From Pseudomonadota bacterium (GTDB lineage: Bacteria; Desulfobacterota; Desulfovibrionia; Desulfovibrionales; Desulfovibrionaceae): a DNA stretch of 35,634 bases. The notes below the pieces were generated by a model. It searched no databases. It was not told where the DNA came from and was given only the letters and a program-made list of their open reading frames with translations. The DNA lies in assembly GCA_023411815.1 (NCBI GenBank), contig JAEYOJ010000065.1:1-35634 (forward strand). The letters are read 5' to 3'. Shown piece after piece: positions 1 to 7,559 of the stretch (position 1 is the first letter of the stretch; each line of letters opens with the position of its first letter). Both the position numbers and the translations under genes were made by a program.

Positions 1-83
1 TCAGGCAGAAGAGTAAGATAGGGTGCGACGAAGGACCACTCCTCGTCGCTTACGTCCGTGGGATAGGGCTTTGGGTGAGTCAT
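1..83 (-). CDS. IS5-like transposase, N-terminal fragment
   Basis: Translating from the ATG at 81-83 on the minus strand gives a protein that begins MTHPKPYPTDVSDEEWSFVA and continues with a short hydrophobic stretch to the window edge. The YP-T-D-x-S/T-D-x-E-W start is typical of the N-terminal domain of IS5-group DDE transposases (DUF4096-like). The gene runs off the window at its 3' side; this is the window edge, not proven truncation. The catalytic DDE residues would lie outside. Its C-terminal counterpart, from another copy of the same or a very similar element, is at the right edge. Confidence 0.85.
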   Translation of the reverse strand, partial: MTHPKPYPTDVSDEEWSFVAPYLTLLP

Positions 84-123
84 GCTCACTCTATAAGCAC
101 TATCTACAGTTCATAACAGCCTC
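1..123 (-). mobile_element. Partial IS5-family-like insertion sequence, transposase-start end
   Basis: The terminal inverted repeat GAGGCTGTTATGAAC, read on the minus strand, occupies 109-123, and the same 15 bases end the IS at the right edge of the window. A transposase start lies inside at 83. Outside the repeat is TA (124-125), the usual two-base target of this kind of IS5 relative. Only 123 bases lie in the window. The insertion sits directly on the 3' end of fluC. Confidence 0.85.
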
Positions 124-497
124 TAGATGATTCGCGCCAAGGCCATCCCGGCCCACAAGGCCAGGAAGCCGAGAATGTTCTGCCCTACGAGGTTCAGGGC
201 GGCGAATGCCCACTGCGCGTCGCGCAGGAGCTGGTTGGACTCGAAAACCAGGGTCGAAAAGGTGGTGAATGCTCCCATGAAACCTACCAGTACTATTATC
301 CTGGCGTCTCCGCGCAGCAGCAGGCGATCTTCGGCCAGCACGAAGACGAAGCCGAAAAGCAGGCAGCCCATCGCGTTGACAGCCGTCGTGCCCCAGGGAA
401 AGCCCCGGCCAAGAATCGCATACACTGCACCCGAGAGCCAGTAACGGGCCAGGGTGCCGCACATGCCGGCCAGGCCGATGAGCAGGACCTTGGTCAT
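123..497 (-). CDS. crcB: Fluoride ion channel FluC (CrcB)
   Basis: This 124-residue, four-helix membrane protein belongs to the Fluc family, which forms dual-topology dimers that let fluoride leak out of the cytoplasm. Family marks are the N-terminal GMCGTLARY (Arg18), the central VNAMGCLLFG with the conserved Asn41, and GFMGAFTTFSTL (72-83) carrying the Phe/Thr/Ser residues of the fluoride pathway. The start has a strong ribosome site (AAAGGAGG) and overlaps the upstream Clp gene's stop codon in an ATGA arrangement, so translation is probably coupled. It is the last gene of the riboswitch-led operon. The stop codon (123-125) is built from TA plus the first base of the inserted IS. The native C-terminus may therefore have been slightly different, but the length is normal for the family and function is probably intact. 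Confidence 0.95.
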   Translation of the reverse strand: MTKVLLIGLAGMCGTLARYWLSGAVYAILGRGFPWGTTAVNAMGCLLFGFVFVLAEDRLLLRGDARIIVLVGFMGAFTTFSTLVFESNQLLRDAQWAFAALNLVGQNILGFLALWAGMALARII

Positions 498-3007
498 ACG
501 GACAGCCTCCTTTCAGGTCCACATGTGGTCAGGCTAATTTGCCCGGCCTGCATGTCCATGGTTACGGTCGAGCCTGCGCAGGCCTCGCCGGACAAAATGG
601 CCCTGGCAAGCGGCGTGGCCACGCGCAACCCCACGGCGCGCCTTGCTGGTCGCGCACCCCTGCCTTGAAGCGCCAAAGCCCCGGCCAAGCCCTCGACGAG
701 TCGGGCCGAAATCTCAAGCCGAATTCCGCGCTCCCCTACGCGGCGCATCAGAGCGGAGCATTCCAAGGCCACTATGCGTCGCAGGTTTCTGCGTGAGAGC
801 GGCCTAAACAGAATCAGCGCGTCCAGCCGATCCAGGAACTCCGGGGCGAACAGGCCCTTTAGCCTAGTCAGGGCGTGAGTGCGACTCGGCCGAGCAGCCT
901 CCAGGCTCACGGTGAGGATCACCGCAGCATGGCGGAAGCTCGCTGTCCGACCCATGCCGTCGGTGAGCCTGCCTTCGTCCATGAGCTGGAGCAGCAGCCC
1001 GAGCACCTTGGGATGCGCCTTGTCCGCGTGCTCCAAAAGGAGCAACTGGAAGGGCCGCCTGCGCACGGCCTCGGTGAGCAGCCCGCCCTTCTCGTGGCCT
1101 TCGTAGCCGGGCGGAGGGCCCATGAGCCTCATGGCCGCGCCCGGCTCCATGCAGATGGCCATGTCCACCACGCTGACATGCTCGGGCGACGGGAATAGGG
1201 CCTCGCCCACGACCTGCGCCAGCAACGACTTGCCCACACCCGGCGGGCCGCAGAAGAGCAGGCAGCACATGGGCCGCGCCGGGTCGCCCAGGCCAACGAG
1301 CCCTCTGGCCAATGCCCCGGAAACCTCTTGTGCGGCGCGGGCCTGACCCACGACCGTGCGGAGCATGGCGCGCTCAAGCCTGTGCAGGACTTCGCCAGGC
1401 GCAAGGCCCAGGCGCGAAGCCGGCACGTCCGTCAGCTCCGCTGCTGCCTGCCTGACCAGCTCGGGCATGACCAGCAGGGATGGCCGAGTACCGGCTAAGG
1501 CATGCTGCCCCCAACCCGACTCCAGGTCGGCGATACGCGCGTCCAGCCTGTCCACCTGGGCCTGGATGGCTCCCGGAGCGGCTGCCATGCATGGAGCCGG
1601 ACCGAGGAGCCTGACGCGTTCGCGCTTCAGCCTGGCCAGCGCATGCAGGTCCGCCATGGCTTCATCATGCCGGGACACGGCCAGGGACAGCCGCTGCTCC
1701 AAGTTCGCCGCACGCCTGCCACGCCCGGAAACTCGCCGAGGGCCTTGTCCCTTTCCCTGCGTGTCCGCCAGCTTCTGCTTCAGGACAAGCGCCTCCCCTG
1801 GAAGGGTCTCGATGGCTAGGCGAGCCATGGACGCGGCCTCGTCAAGCAGGTCCACGGCCTTGTCCGGCAATCTCCTGTCCGGCATGAGTCGCAGGGAGAG
1901 GCCAACGGCAGTCGTCAGGGACGCATCGGTTATGCGCAGACCATGGGCCGCTTCCAGCCTGGACGTGAGACCGCGCAGCATGGAAACCGTGGCCGTCTCA
2001 TTTGGCTCCTCCACACGGATGGGCATGAACAGACGCGCAAGCGCCGGGTCGGAATCGATGCGCCGTGCGTACTCCTTGTTCGAGGCCGTGGCCACGCAGG
2101 AAAGTTCGCCTCTGGCCAGAGCCTGGCGTATGATCGTCTGCCCCTCCAGGGCCTGCGGCAGGTCGTCGAGGAAGAGCATGATGCGGCCCTGGCAGCCTTC
2201 CAGCTCCCGCACGAGTGCCATAAGCCTTTGCTCGTGCTCTCTGGTGCTGCCTGACCCGGCCAGGACCAAGCCCAAGTCCAGGGCGTACAGGCTCCGCTCC
2301 CTCAGAAACGCGGGTACGTCGCCTTGGGCCAGGCGCAGGGCCAGCCCATGTGCCAGGGCGGTCTTGCCCACGCCCGGCTGCCCCACGAAGACCGGATTGC
2401 GCTTGGATCTCCTGGCCAGAACGACCGTGGCCCGCCGCAGCTCCGCATCCCGACCGAGCACAGGGTCGAGCCGGCCGCGTATTGCGTCTTCCACCAGGTC
2501 ACAGCCGTAGCGGCCAAGCAACTCCTGGCTCTCGTACAGGACGCCACGCGCCTTGCGGCCCTGGCACAGACGCAGCCAGGAATCCAGAAAACGCCGTGGC
2601 GTAAGGCGCAGCATGTCCGTCTGCACGCCGACCTGATTGCAGGGCATGAGCGTAAGCAGACCAGCCAGGGCGTGCGGCGTGCAGAGCACGGTGTCGCCCA
2701 GGCTGTCGGCCAGCCGTTCAGCGGCGGCGAGCATCTCCGCCAGGAGACTGCTGACGATCCGGCCCCGGCACTCGCTCATAGCCTCTCCGGGATCTGGCAT
2801 ACGGCACAAGTGGGTCGCGACCATCTCCGCATATGCGGACGGATCAATGCCGGCCTCGGCCAGGACAGAGGCGGCCAGACCTCCGTCCTGGCGTGCCAGG
2901 GCGAGCAGAAGGTGCTCCCAATCCGTGTAGCCAAAGCCCATGGCCACGGCTGTTGTCTGCGCCTCGCGCAAGGCTTCCTGGAGCTTCCGGGACAGAGGCA
3001 TCTTCAT
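494..3007 (-). CDS. Divergent ClpB/ClpA-like AAA+ protein in a fluoride operon
   Basis: About 837 residues with a double Clp_N repeat (1-140), AAA+ module D1 (about 190-400), a coiled-coil middle stretch (about 405-500) and D2 (about 545-820), which is ClpB-like architecture. Walker A motifs are intact (GQPGVGKT 209-216; GPPGVGKS 587-594). Other active-site parts are degraded. D1 Walker B ends DD instead of DE. The D1 pore loop lacks the usual KYR-G, and the second of the paired D1 arginines is Leu (ALARLF). D2 Walker B reads LLLLEH instead of the usual DE, and sensor 1 is LTVS instead of MTSN. The D2 pore loop (PPPGYEGHE), arginine finger (FLDRLD) and sensor 2 (GARPARR) remain. Start 3007 was chosen because it overlaps the MFS stop as TGATG; an in-frame extension to 3121 lies inside the MFS gene. 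ATP binding is likely, while hydrolysis may be weak. It is not the housekeeping ClpB. Confidence 0.85.
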   Translation of the reverse strand: MKMPLSRKLQEALREAQTTAVAMGFGYTDWEHLLLALARQDGGLAASVLAEAGIDPSAYAEMVATHLCRMPDPGEAMSECRGRIVSSLLAEMLAAAERLADSLGDTVLCTPHALAGLLTLMPCNQVGVQTDMLRLTPRRFLDSWLRLCQGRKARGVLYESQELLGRYGCDLVEDAIRGRLDPVLGRDAELRRATVVLARRSKRNPVFVGQPGVGKTALAHGLALRLAQGDVPAFLRERSLYALDLGLVLAGSGSTREHEQRLMALVRELEGCQGRIMLFLDDLPQALEGQTIIRQALARGELSCVATASNKEYARRIDSDPALARLFMPIRVEEPNETATVSMLRGLTSRLEAAHGLRITDASLTTAVGLSLRLMPDRRLPDKAVDLLDEAASMARLAIETLPGEALVLKQKLADTQGKGQGPRRVSGRGRRAANLEQRLSLAVSRHDEAMADLHALARLKRERVRLLGPAPCMAAAPGAIQAQVDRLDARIADLESGWGQHALAGTRPSLLVMPELVRQAAAELTDVPASRLGLAPGEVLHRLERAMLRTVVGQARAAQEVSGALARGLVGLGDPARPMCCLLFCGPPGVGKSLLAQVVGEALFPSPEHVSVVDMAICMEPGAAMRLMGPPPGYEGHEKGGLLTEAVRRRPFQLLLLEHADKAHPKVLGLLLQLMDEGRLTDGMGRTASFRHAAVILTVSLEAARPSRTHALTRLKGLFAPEFLDRLDALILFRPLSRRNLRRIVALECSALMRRVGERGIRLEISARLVEGLAGALALQGRGARPARRAVGLRVATPLARAILSGEACAGSTVTMDMQAGQISLTTCGPERRLSV

Positions 3008-4277
3008 CAGGCCACCACTCTCCGTCTCGTCCAGAAGGCCCCGCCCACGGCCATCAGGGCAGCCAGCAAGGCAACCGTGCCGCCGAGCCTGAAAGGCGCG
3101 GCCGGACCGAGCTTGTCCCATAGCAGGCCGGCCACGAGGCTGGCCGCGAGCGCGATTAGGCCGATGCTCATGTGGAAGATGCCAAGGGCCGTGCCCTTGC
3201 GCTCGGGCGGTATCTGTCCGGCGATGAGCGCCTTGCCCACGCCCTCGTCAGGGCCATGAACAGGCCGTAGAGCGGAAACAGCCACCAGATGTCCAGGGCG
3301 CTTGCCTCGGCGAAGCCGAAGTAGACCAGGGAGTACAGCAGCCAGCCAGGGATGATGAGCCTCCAGCGGCCGAAGCGGTCGCTCAGGATGCCGATAGGGT
3401 AGGCAGCCAGGGCATAGGTCAGGTTGAAGAGCACGTAGGCCAGCACGACCTGCGTGTCGCCCCAGCCAAGGCTCTTGGCTCGCAGCAGGAGCAGGGCGTC
3501 GCTTGAGTTGGCGAAGGCGAACAGCCCGAGCACGCCGAGCGTCCACCAGTAGTTTGCGGGCAGAGCGAGACGCGCGAGCGTCGGCTTGCCGCCTGGGACT
3601 GGCTTGGCCTGGGCCAGGCCCGGCTCAGGCTCCCGGGCGCAGACCTCGGCCGGGACGGCCGATTCCTTGCGGGCCTCGCGCAGCCAGAAGGTGAGCCACA
3701 CGGCCATGGCTCCGGGAATGGTCGCCAGAAGGAAGATGGTCCTGTACTGGCCCGGAAGCAGCCACAGAAGGAGCAAGGCCGCCAGTACGCCCACGAAGGC
3801 CCCGGAGGTGTCCATCATGCGATGGAAGCCGTAGGCCCGTCCGGCCATGCGCGCGTCCACGGCGTCGGCGATCAGGGCGTCCCTGGCCGTGGTGCGTAAT
3901 CCCTTGCCCAGGCGGTTCACGGCGCGGGCCATAAAGACCATGGGCCAGGCGAAGGCCAGGGCCATAAGCGGCTTGGAGGCCGCGCCCAGGCCGTAGCCCA
4001 GGCGGATGTACGGCACGCGCCTGCCCAGCCTGTCGCAATGCCAGCCGGATGCGCCCTTCATGATGCTGACGATGAACTCGGCCGCGCCCTCGATAGCCCC
4101 GAGCACGACCACCGGAGCGCCCAAGGCTGAGGTCAGGAACAGTGGCACCACGGGGTAGACCATCTCCGAGGCCACGTCCGTGAAGAAGCTCACCCAGCCG
4201 AGCTTGCGCACCTCATCGGGCAGGCCTGGACTTTTCGTGCCCGCCTCGTTGCGTGATTCTTCCGCTATCTTGAACAT
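3007..4277 (-). pseudogene. MFS transporter, frameshifted, first gene of the fluoride operon
   Basis: Two reading frames together encode a 12-helix major facilitator protein of about 423 residues. The first runs from ATG 4277, which follows AAGGGG at a good distance, and carries the family A-motif-like segment around GWHCDRLGRRVPYIR and MARAVNRLGKGLR. The second covers the last three helices, beginning EGVGKALIAGQIPPERKG and ending TRRRVVA at 3007. The frames join at about 3246-3250, where one G seems to be missing from CTGACGGAGGGC. No slippery heptamer is visible, so this is either a real inactivating deletion or a sequencing error. The substrate is unknown. Its place directly behind a fluoride riboswitch and ahead of fluC suggests a part in fluoride or related stress, but that is inference. 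An upstream in-frame start (4319) would lie in the terminator and is unlikely. Confidence 0.8.
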
Positions 4278-4303
4278 GCGTTTTCCCCTTAGAAGAGAGC
4301 ACC

Positions 4304-4338
4304 AAAAAAGAAAGACCACGCTTCGACGGCGTGGTCTT
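4304..4338 (-). terminator. Intrinsic terminator in the leader, just before the MFS start
   Basis: On the minus strand a 10-bp perfect stem AAGACCACGC / GCGTGGTCTT with a 7-base loop is followed by TCTTTTTT. It lies about 27 bases before the MFS start codon, downstream of the riboswitch's own hairpin. It would stop transcripts unless antiterminated or imperfectly efficient. Confidence 0.85.
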
Positions 4339-4340
4339 CA

Positions 4341-4378
4341 GACAAAAGAACTCCTACCGCCGGTTCGACAGTAGGAGT
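4341..4378 (-). terminator. Riboswitch expression-platform terminator
   Basis: ACTCCTAC (minus strand, complement of 4371-4378) is the 3' end of the fluoride aptamer and pairs perfectly over 8 bp with GTAGGAGT (complement of 4350-4357), followed by TCTTTT. Because ACTCC also forms the aptamer pseudoknot, fluoride binding and this hairpin exclude each other. This is the classic ON-switch design by transcription termination. Confidence 0.85.
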
Positions 4379-4418
4379 CATCAGCATCCTGGCGGTTCAA
4401 GGGGGACTCCATCCCCTG
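4368..4418 (-). promoter_or_regulatory. Fluoride riboswitch (crcB RNA motif)
   Basis: Read on the minus strand, the element contains the conserved P1 hairpin AGGGG-AUGGAGUC-CCCCU, the linker GAACCGC, and GCUGAUGACUCCUAC. The pseudoknot pairing GGAGU (in the P1 loop) with ACUCC (after GCUGAUG) is present; other members use GGCAU/AUGCC at the same place, so the pairing is preserved by covariation. P2 looks unusually short (only GC/GC around CAGGAU). The RNA precedes MFS, Clp and fluC and should switch them on when cytoplasmic fluoride rises. Confidence 0.9.
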
Positions 4419-4420
4419 GG

Positions 4421-4738
4421 TCGGTGATCCTCACGAATGGCCGCAATGCGTGCTCATTCGCACAAGACCACCAACGGCAGCAGTTTCTCAGATGCCCGCA
4501 ATCGTGTCAAAGGCTGTTACATGTGGCTATCAGCGGCTTTCCCTTGTGTCCAATGGCCAAATAGTGGCATCCCGGATGCCACCGATGCCCTCTGTGACCA
4601 CCGACACTGCCTTGATTGGCCACATCGCGCCAGACGCCCGGAATTGGCCCTAGAAGGCAACCATCCGTTCTGGCAACTAAGAAGAAAAGCCGCCATACGG
4701 TCTCTCAGAGCGTCAAACCTCGAAGGGTTGCGGAAAAA
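4421..4738. other. Intergenic region upstream of the fluoride riboswitch
   Basis: About 320 bases between the riboswitch and the 3' end of the integrase remnant. It must contain the minus-strand promoter of the fluoride operon, but I see no convincing -35/-10 pair. Short open frames on both strands lack ribosome sites and family resemblance. It may include the far end of the decayed integrated element. I found no copy of the tRNA-Arg 3' end here that would mark an attachment site. Confidence 0.4.
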
Positions 4739-6457
4739 CTATTGCGGTAGTCTCAGCTGCTCCAGGTCAAGACCCTCATAGGCGACTTTTTCCAGCTCAC
4801 GGGCGAGCACTCCGACCGGATACTTGTCGCCGTACTGGTCGCCCACGTCACCCGAGCTATGCCCGGTCATGGCGTCGTGAAACTCCTTGCCGATCCCGGC
4901 TGCCCGGCAGGCGGTCTTGAACGTGTGCCGGAAGGAGTGGAAGACCTTTCGCCGGTCCGTGATGCCGATGGTGCGGGCGTAGCGGCCCCACCACTTCGCC
5001 CAGTTGCCGGTCAGCTGGCCATGCTTGTCGGCGCGCAGGTCGGGGAACAGTCGGACATCACCCGAGCGTCTGCGCTCCTCCACGTACTCCAGGAAGCCGC
5101 AGCGCACGACCTCGGGATGCAACGGCACCTTGCGGTGCGAGCTGCGGTTCTTGACCTTCTTGCCCTCGTCCCGCGTGTTGATGTCGATGTACCAGACATC
5201 GCCCTCGTGGCAGATGTCCGTGACGAGCAGTTGGCCCAACTCCTCCACACGCGCGCCGGAGAACAGGGCCAAAAGCGGCAGCCACTTCGCGGCCTACACT
5301 TCCAGCCATGGGCCGCTCACCCTTCGAGAACACGGGCGACGCGAAGATGGTACGCAAGTCGTCCAGGTCGTAGGGCAGCCGCCTCTCGTGATCGCTCTTC
5401 TGTTCCTTGAGTGTTAGCCCGGTAACAGGGTTCGACCAGTTTGGGGCGGCATCGGAGTAGCCCTGTTTCGAGGCCCAGGCCAAAACCGCAGCCAGTCCGG
5501 CAAGGCCCTTGTTGATGGAGCCAGCCGAGAGTGTCCGCTCGGGCGGATTTTCCGCGACCGCCGCCAGGAAATCGGGCATGGTCATGTTCCGTAGCTTTCC
5601 AGGGAGGCTCGCCGGAAACTGGCGCATGGCGTCCTTGAAGGCTCGCACCATGGGCTTGCTGATGGAGATGGCCGGGACATCGCCGTGCAACTCGATGAAG
5701 CGCCGGATGGCCTTGGAGAACTCGGACAGGGTCTTGGGGGCCGGTTTGCGCTCATCCTTCCAGGCATCGAAGAGGTCCGAGAGTCGATCACCCTTCCCGC
5801 TTGCCTGGACGGCCTGCTTCCTGGCCGGGACCATGGAGAGCGGCGAGGTGTAGGTCGGGTACTGCTCGACTGTGATGTCGCGTGACCAGTCACCATGAGC
5901 ACGCCTCTTGAGCACGCCCATCAGTTTGGCCTTGGCCCAGAAGACCTGGGTCAGGAGCTTGTCGTAGGCGGGATCATCCTTCCCAAGCGGCAGGCCCTCG
6001 GAACGGATGAGCGCATCCACATCCTCGCCCACGACCGAGGCGAGGTCGCCCCGTTCCATGGCCGACTCCATGGCGTCAAGCTCATGGTCGTGGGAGGTGA
6101 AGAGGTAGTCGTCCTCTGGGGCATGGGCCTCCTCCGGGAGGTCGCCAGTCAGACGGTGCTTCTCGTCCTGCTCCAGGGCCTGGGCAAGCCATTTGTCAGC
6201 CAGGGCCTGGAGGTCGTGTTGGTCAGGGTGAAGCCAGAGCGCACGGCCTCGATGGTTCGGTCGGACTTCTCCAACTCAACGACGAAAAGCCGCTTGGCCT
6301 CCGCTGGATTGCGGGTACCGAGCGACTTTATGAACTCCCAACCCAGCTTGCTGCGAAGGTCAGCGGGAACGGATCGGCGGAACCAAAAAAATCCTGTCTT
6401 GGGGGTGTTTCCACGGTGAAGGCATAGCGACCACTCTGTACTACCTCCCTGTACCAC
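4739..6457 (-). pseudogene. Tyrosine recombinase (phage-type integrase) remnant with two frameshifts
   Basis: Three reading frames in series make one integrase of about 570 residues. The N-terminal piece (6457 to about 6220) has the GFFWFRRSVPADLRSKLG start of a DUF6538-type domain. The middle piece (about 6220 to 5310) holds the core-binding domain. The C-terminal piece (about 5310 to 4739) holds the catalytic domain: Arg in FSGARVEEL, a Lys-containing hairpin (VKNRSSHRKVPLHP), HSFRHT, TGHSSGDVGDQYG and the probable nucleophile Tyr just after. Frame changes fall near 6215-6225 and 5305-5318; an in-frame TAG precedes AAKWLPLLALFSG in the second. The gene lies 63 bases from tRNA-Arg and points away from it, the usual placement for an element inserted at a tRNA 3' end. 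No other phage or island genes remain. It is probably inactive unless both shifts are sequencing errors. Confidence 0.8.
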
Positions 6458-6520
6458 CGGGAGGCTGTGAGAGCCGCTGATACCAAGGCTTCCAAGGAGG
6501 ACAAGGCTTGAAGGGTACGG

Positions 6521-6597
6521 TGGTGGCCCCGACAGGATTCGAACCTGTGGCCTTCCGCTTAGGAGGCGGACGCTCTATCCACCTGAGCTACGGGGCC
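6521..6597 (-). tRNA. tRNA-Arg (anticodon CCU)
   Basis: The minus strand folds as a complete cloverleaf. The acceptor GGCCCCG pairs with CGGGGCC, the D arm is AGCTC...GAGC, the anticodon stem TCCGC/GCGGA encloses CTCCTAA with anticodon CCT, and the T arm contains GGTTCGAATCC. Discriminator A and CCA are encoded (6521-6524). It reads the rare Arg codon AGG. Its 3' end faces the integrase remnant and is the likely former attachment site. Confidence 0.97.
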
Positions 6598-6626
6598 GAA
6601 TGGGATAGCTTCAAAACCGAGGGGTG

Positions 6627-6656
6627 TATATATAGTAATAACGCATGGCTTGGCAA
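6627..6656 (-). promoter_or_regulatory. Promoter of tRNA-Arg
   Basis: On the minus strand TTGCCA (complement of 6651-6656) is followed after 16-18 bases by TATATA (within 6627-6634), a good sigma-70-type pair ending about 30 bases before the tRNA 5' end. The sequence downstream is AT-rich and then GC-rich, as usual for stable-RNA promoters. Confidence 0.6.
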
Positions 6657-6792
6657 CACGGATATGTGGTTTTGAACGGAGTCAAGTTGTCGCAGCCAGG
6701 GGCAAGGCCCGCATTGACGCTGACTGGTTCTTGTTTTAGCAAGGCTGCGGACATAAAATGATTATGCAAACAGTCTCCTACGGGCAGAGATC

Positions 6793-7407
6793 ATGACCAA
6801 GAAAGAAATGCTCATCCAGGCCGCCAAGGAGGTCTTCGGTGAGTGCGGATATGCCGATACGACCTTCAAGAAGATTTCCGAACGCGCCGGAGTCGCGTTC
6901 GGCCTGCTGACTCACCATTTCGGCACCAAGGAAAACCTGTTCCTGCAGACTGGCCTGGAAGTGCTCAACGACCTGCGCTCGCGGGTCAATAAAGCCATGA
7001 TCGAAGGCGATACGGGGTTGACCTCGATCCTGAACTTCTGTCGCGAATATCTGGCCTTCTCCACTGACCCGAAATCGCATTTCATGGTGCTCGTACGCTG
7101 CTCACCATATAGCGACCTAAAAACCCGCGAGAGTAAGGAGTCCATCCAAGACGGCTTTCGCGCCCTGCTGCATGATCTGGAAGCCAGCATCTGGCGCGGC
7201 ATCGAAGATGGAACCATACGCGAGGTACCGGTTCCCGAAACAGCCGCGGCCCTGCTCGGCATTCTGGTGGGAACCGTACGCACGCGGCTTCTAACGGGTT
7301 ATGCGCCGTCCAACCTGTATCCCGAAGTCATTCTCTTCATTGAACGCAGCCTAAAACGCACCAGGGACTGCCAAGGTCCGGATCTCTGCGCGCACGCCAT
7401 CTATTGA
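6793..7407 (+). CDS. TetR/AcrR-family transcriptional regulator
   Basis: 204 residues. Residues 1-60 form a TetR DNA-binding domain: KEMLIQAAKEVFGECGYADT, then the helix-turn-helix FKKISERAGVAFGLLTHHFGTKENLF. The remainder (60-190) is a helical ligand-binding and dimerisation domain that resembles no specific subfamily I can name. The ATG follows GGGCAGAG. The target is not evident. It stands alone between tRNA-Arg and the DegP-type protease, which starts 152 bases downstream in the same direction and is a possible target, as is the regulator itself. Its ligand cannot be inferred. Confidence 0.85.
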   Translation: MTKKEMLIQAAKEVFGECGYADTTFKKISERAGVAFGLLTHHFGTKENLFLQTGLEVLNDLRSRVNKAMIEGDTGLTSILNFCREYLAFSTDPKSHFMVLVRCSPYSDLKTRESKESIQDGFRALLHDLEASIWRGIEDGTIREVPVPETAAALLGILVGTVRTRLLTGYAPSNLYPEVILFIERSLKRTRDCQGPDLCAHAIY

Positions 7408-7559
7408 TGCGAACAGCGCCTGAAAGGCGAAGCCGCCCTATGCCCCAAGCGTGCTGACCGGGTGTTTCCTTCCGGGTTTACAACACCCTGCAAGCCTTTT
7501 AGGAGCGTTTCTTGATGTGCCATCCCCAGGCATGATCCGCCGCTTTCCAGGAGATTTCC

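Noticed and set aside
3240..3255. Programmed ribosomal frameshift in the MFS gene
   Set aside because: No slippery heptamer or downstream pseudoknot is visible; the join is best explained by one missing G.
7460..7500. Terminator after the TetR gene
   Set aside because: GGGTGTT/AACACCC pair around a 15-base loop, but the T run lies eight bases away; too weak to call.
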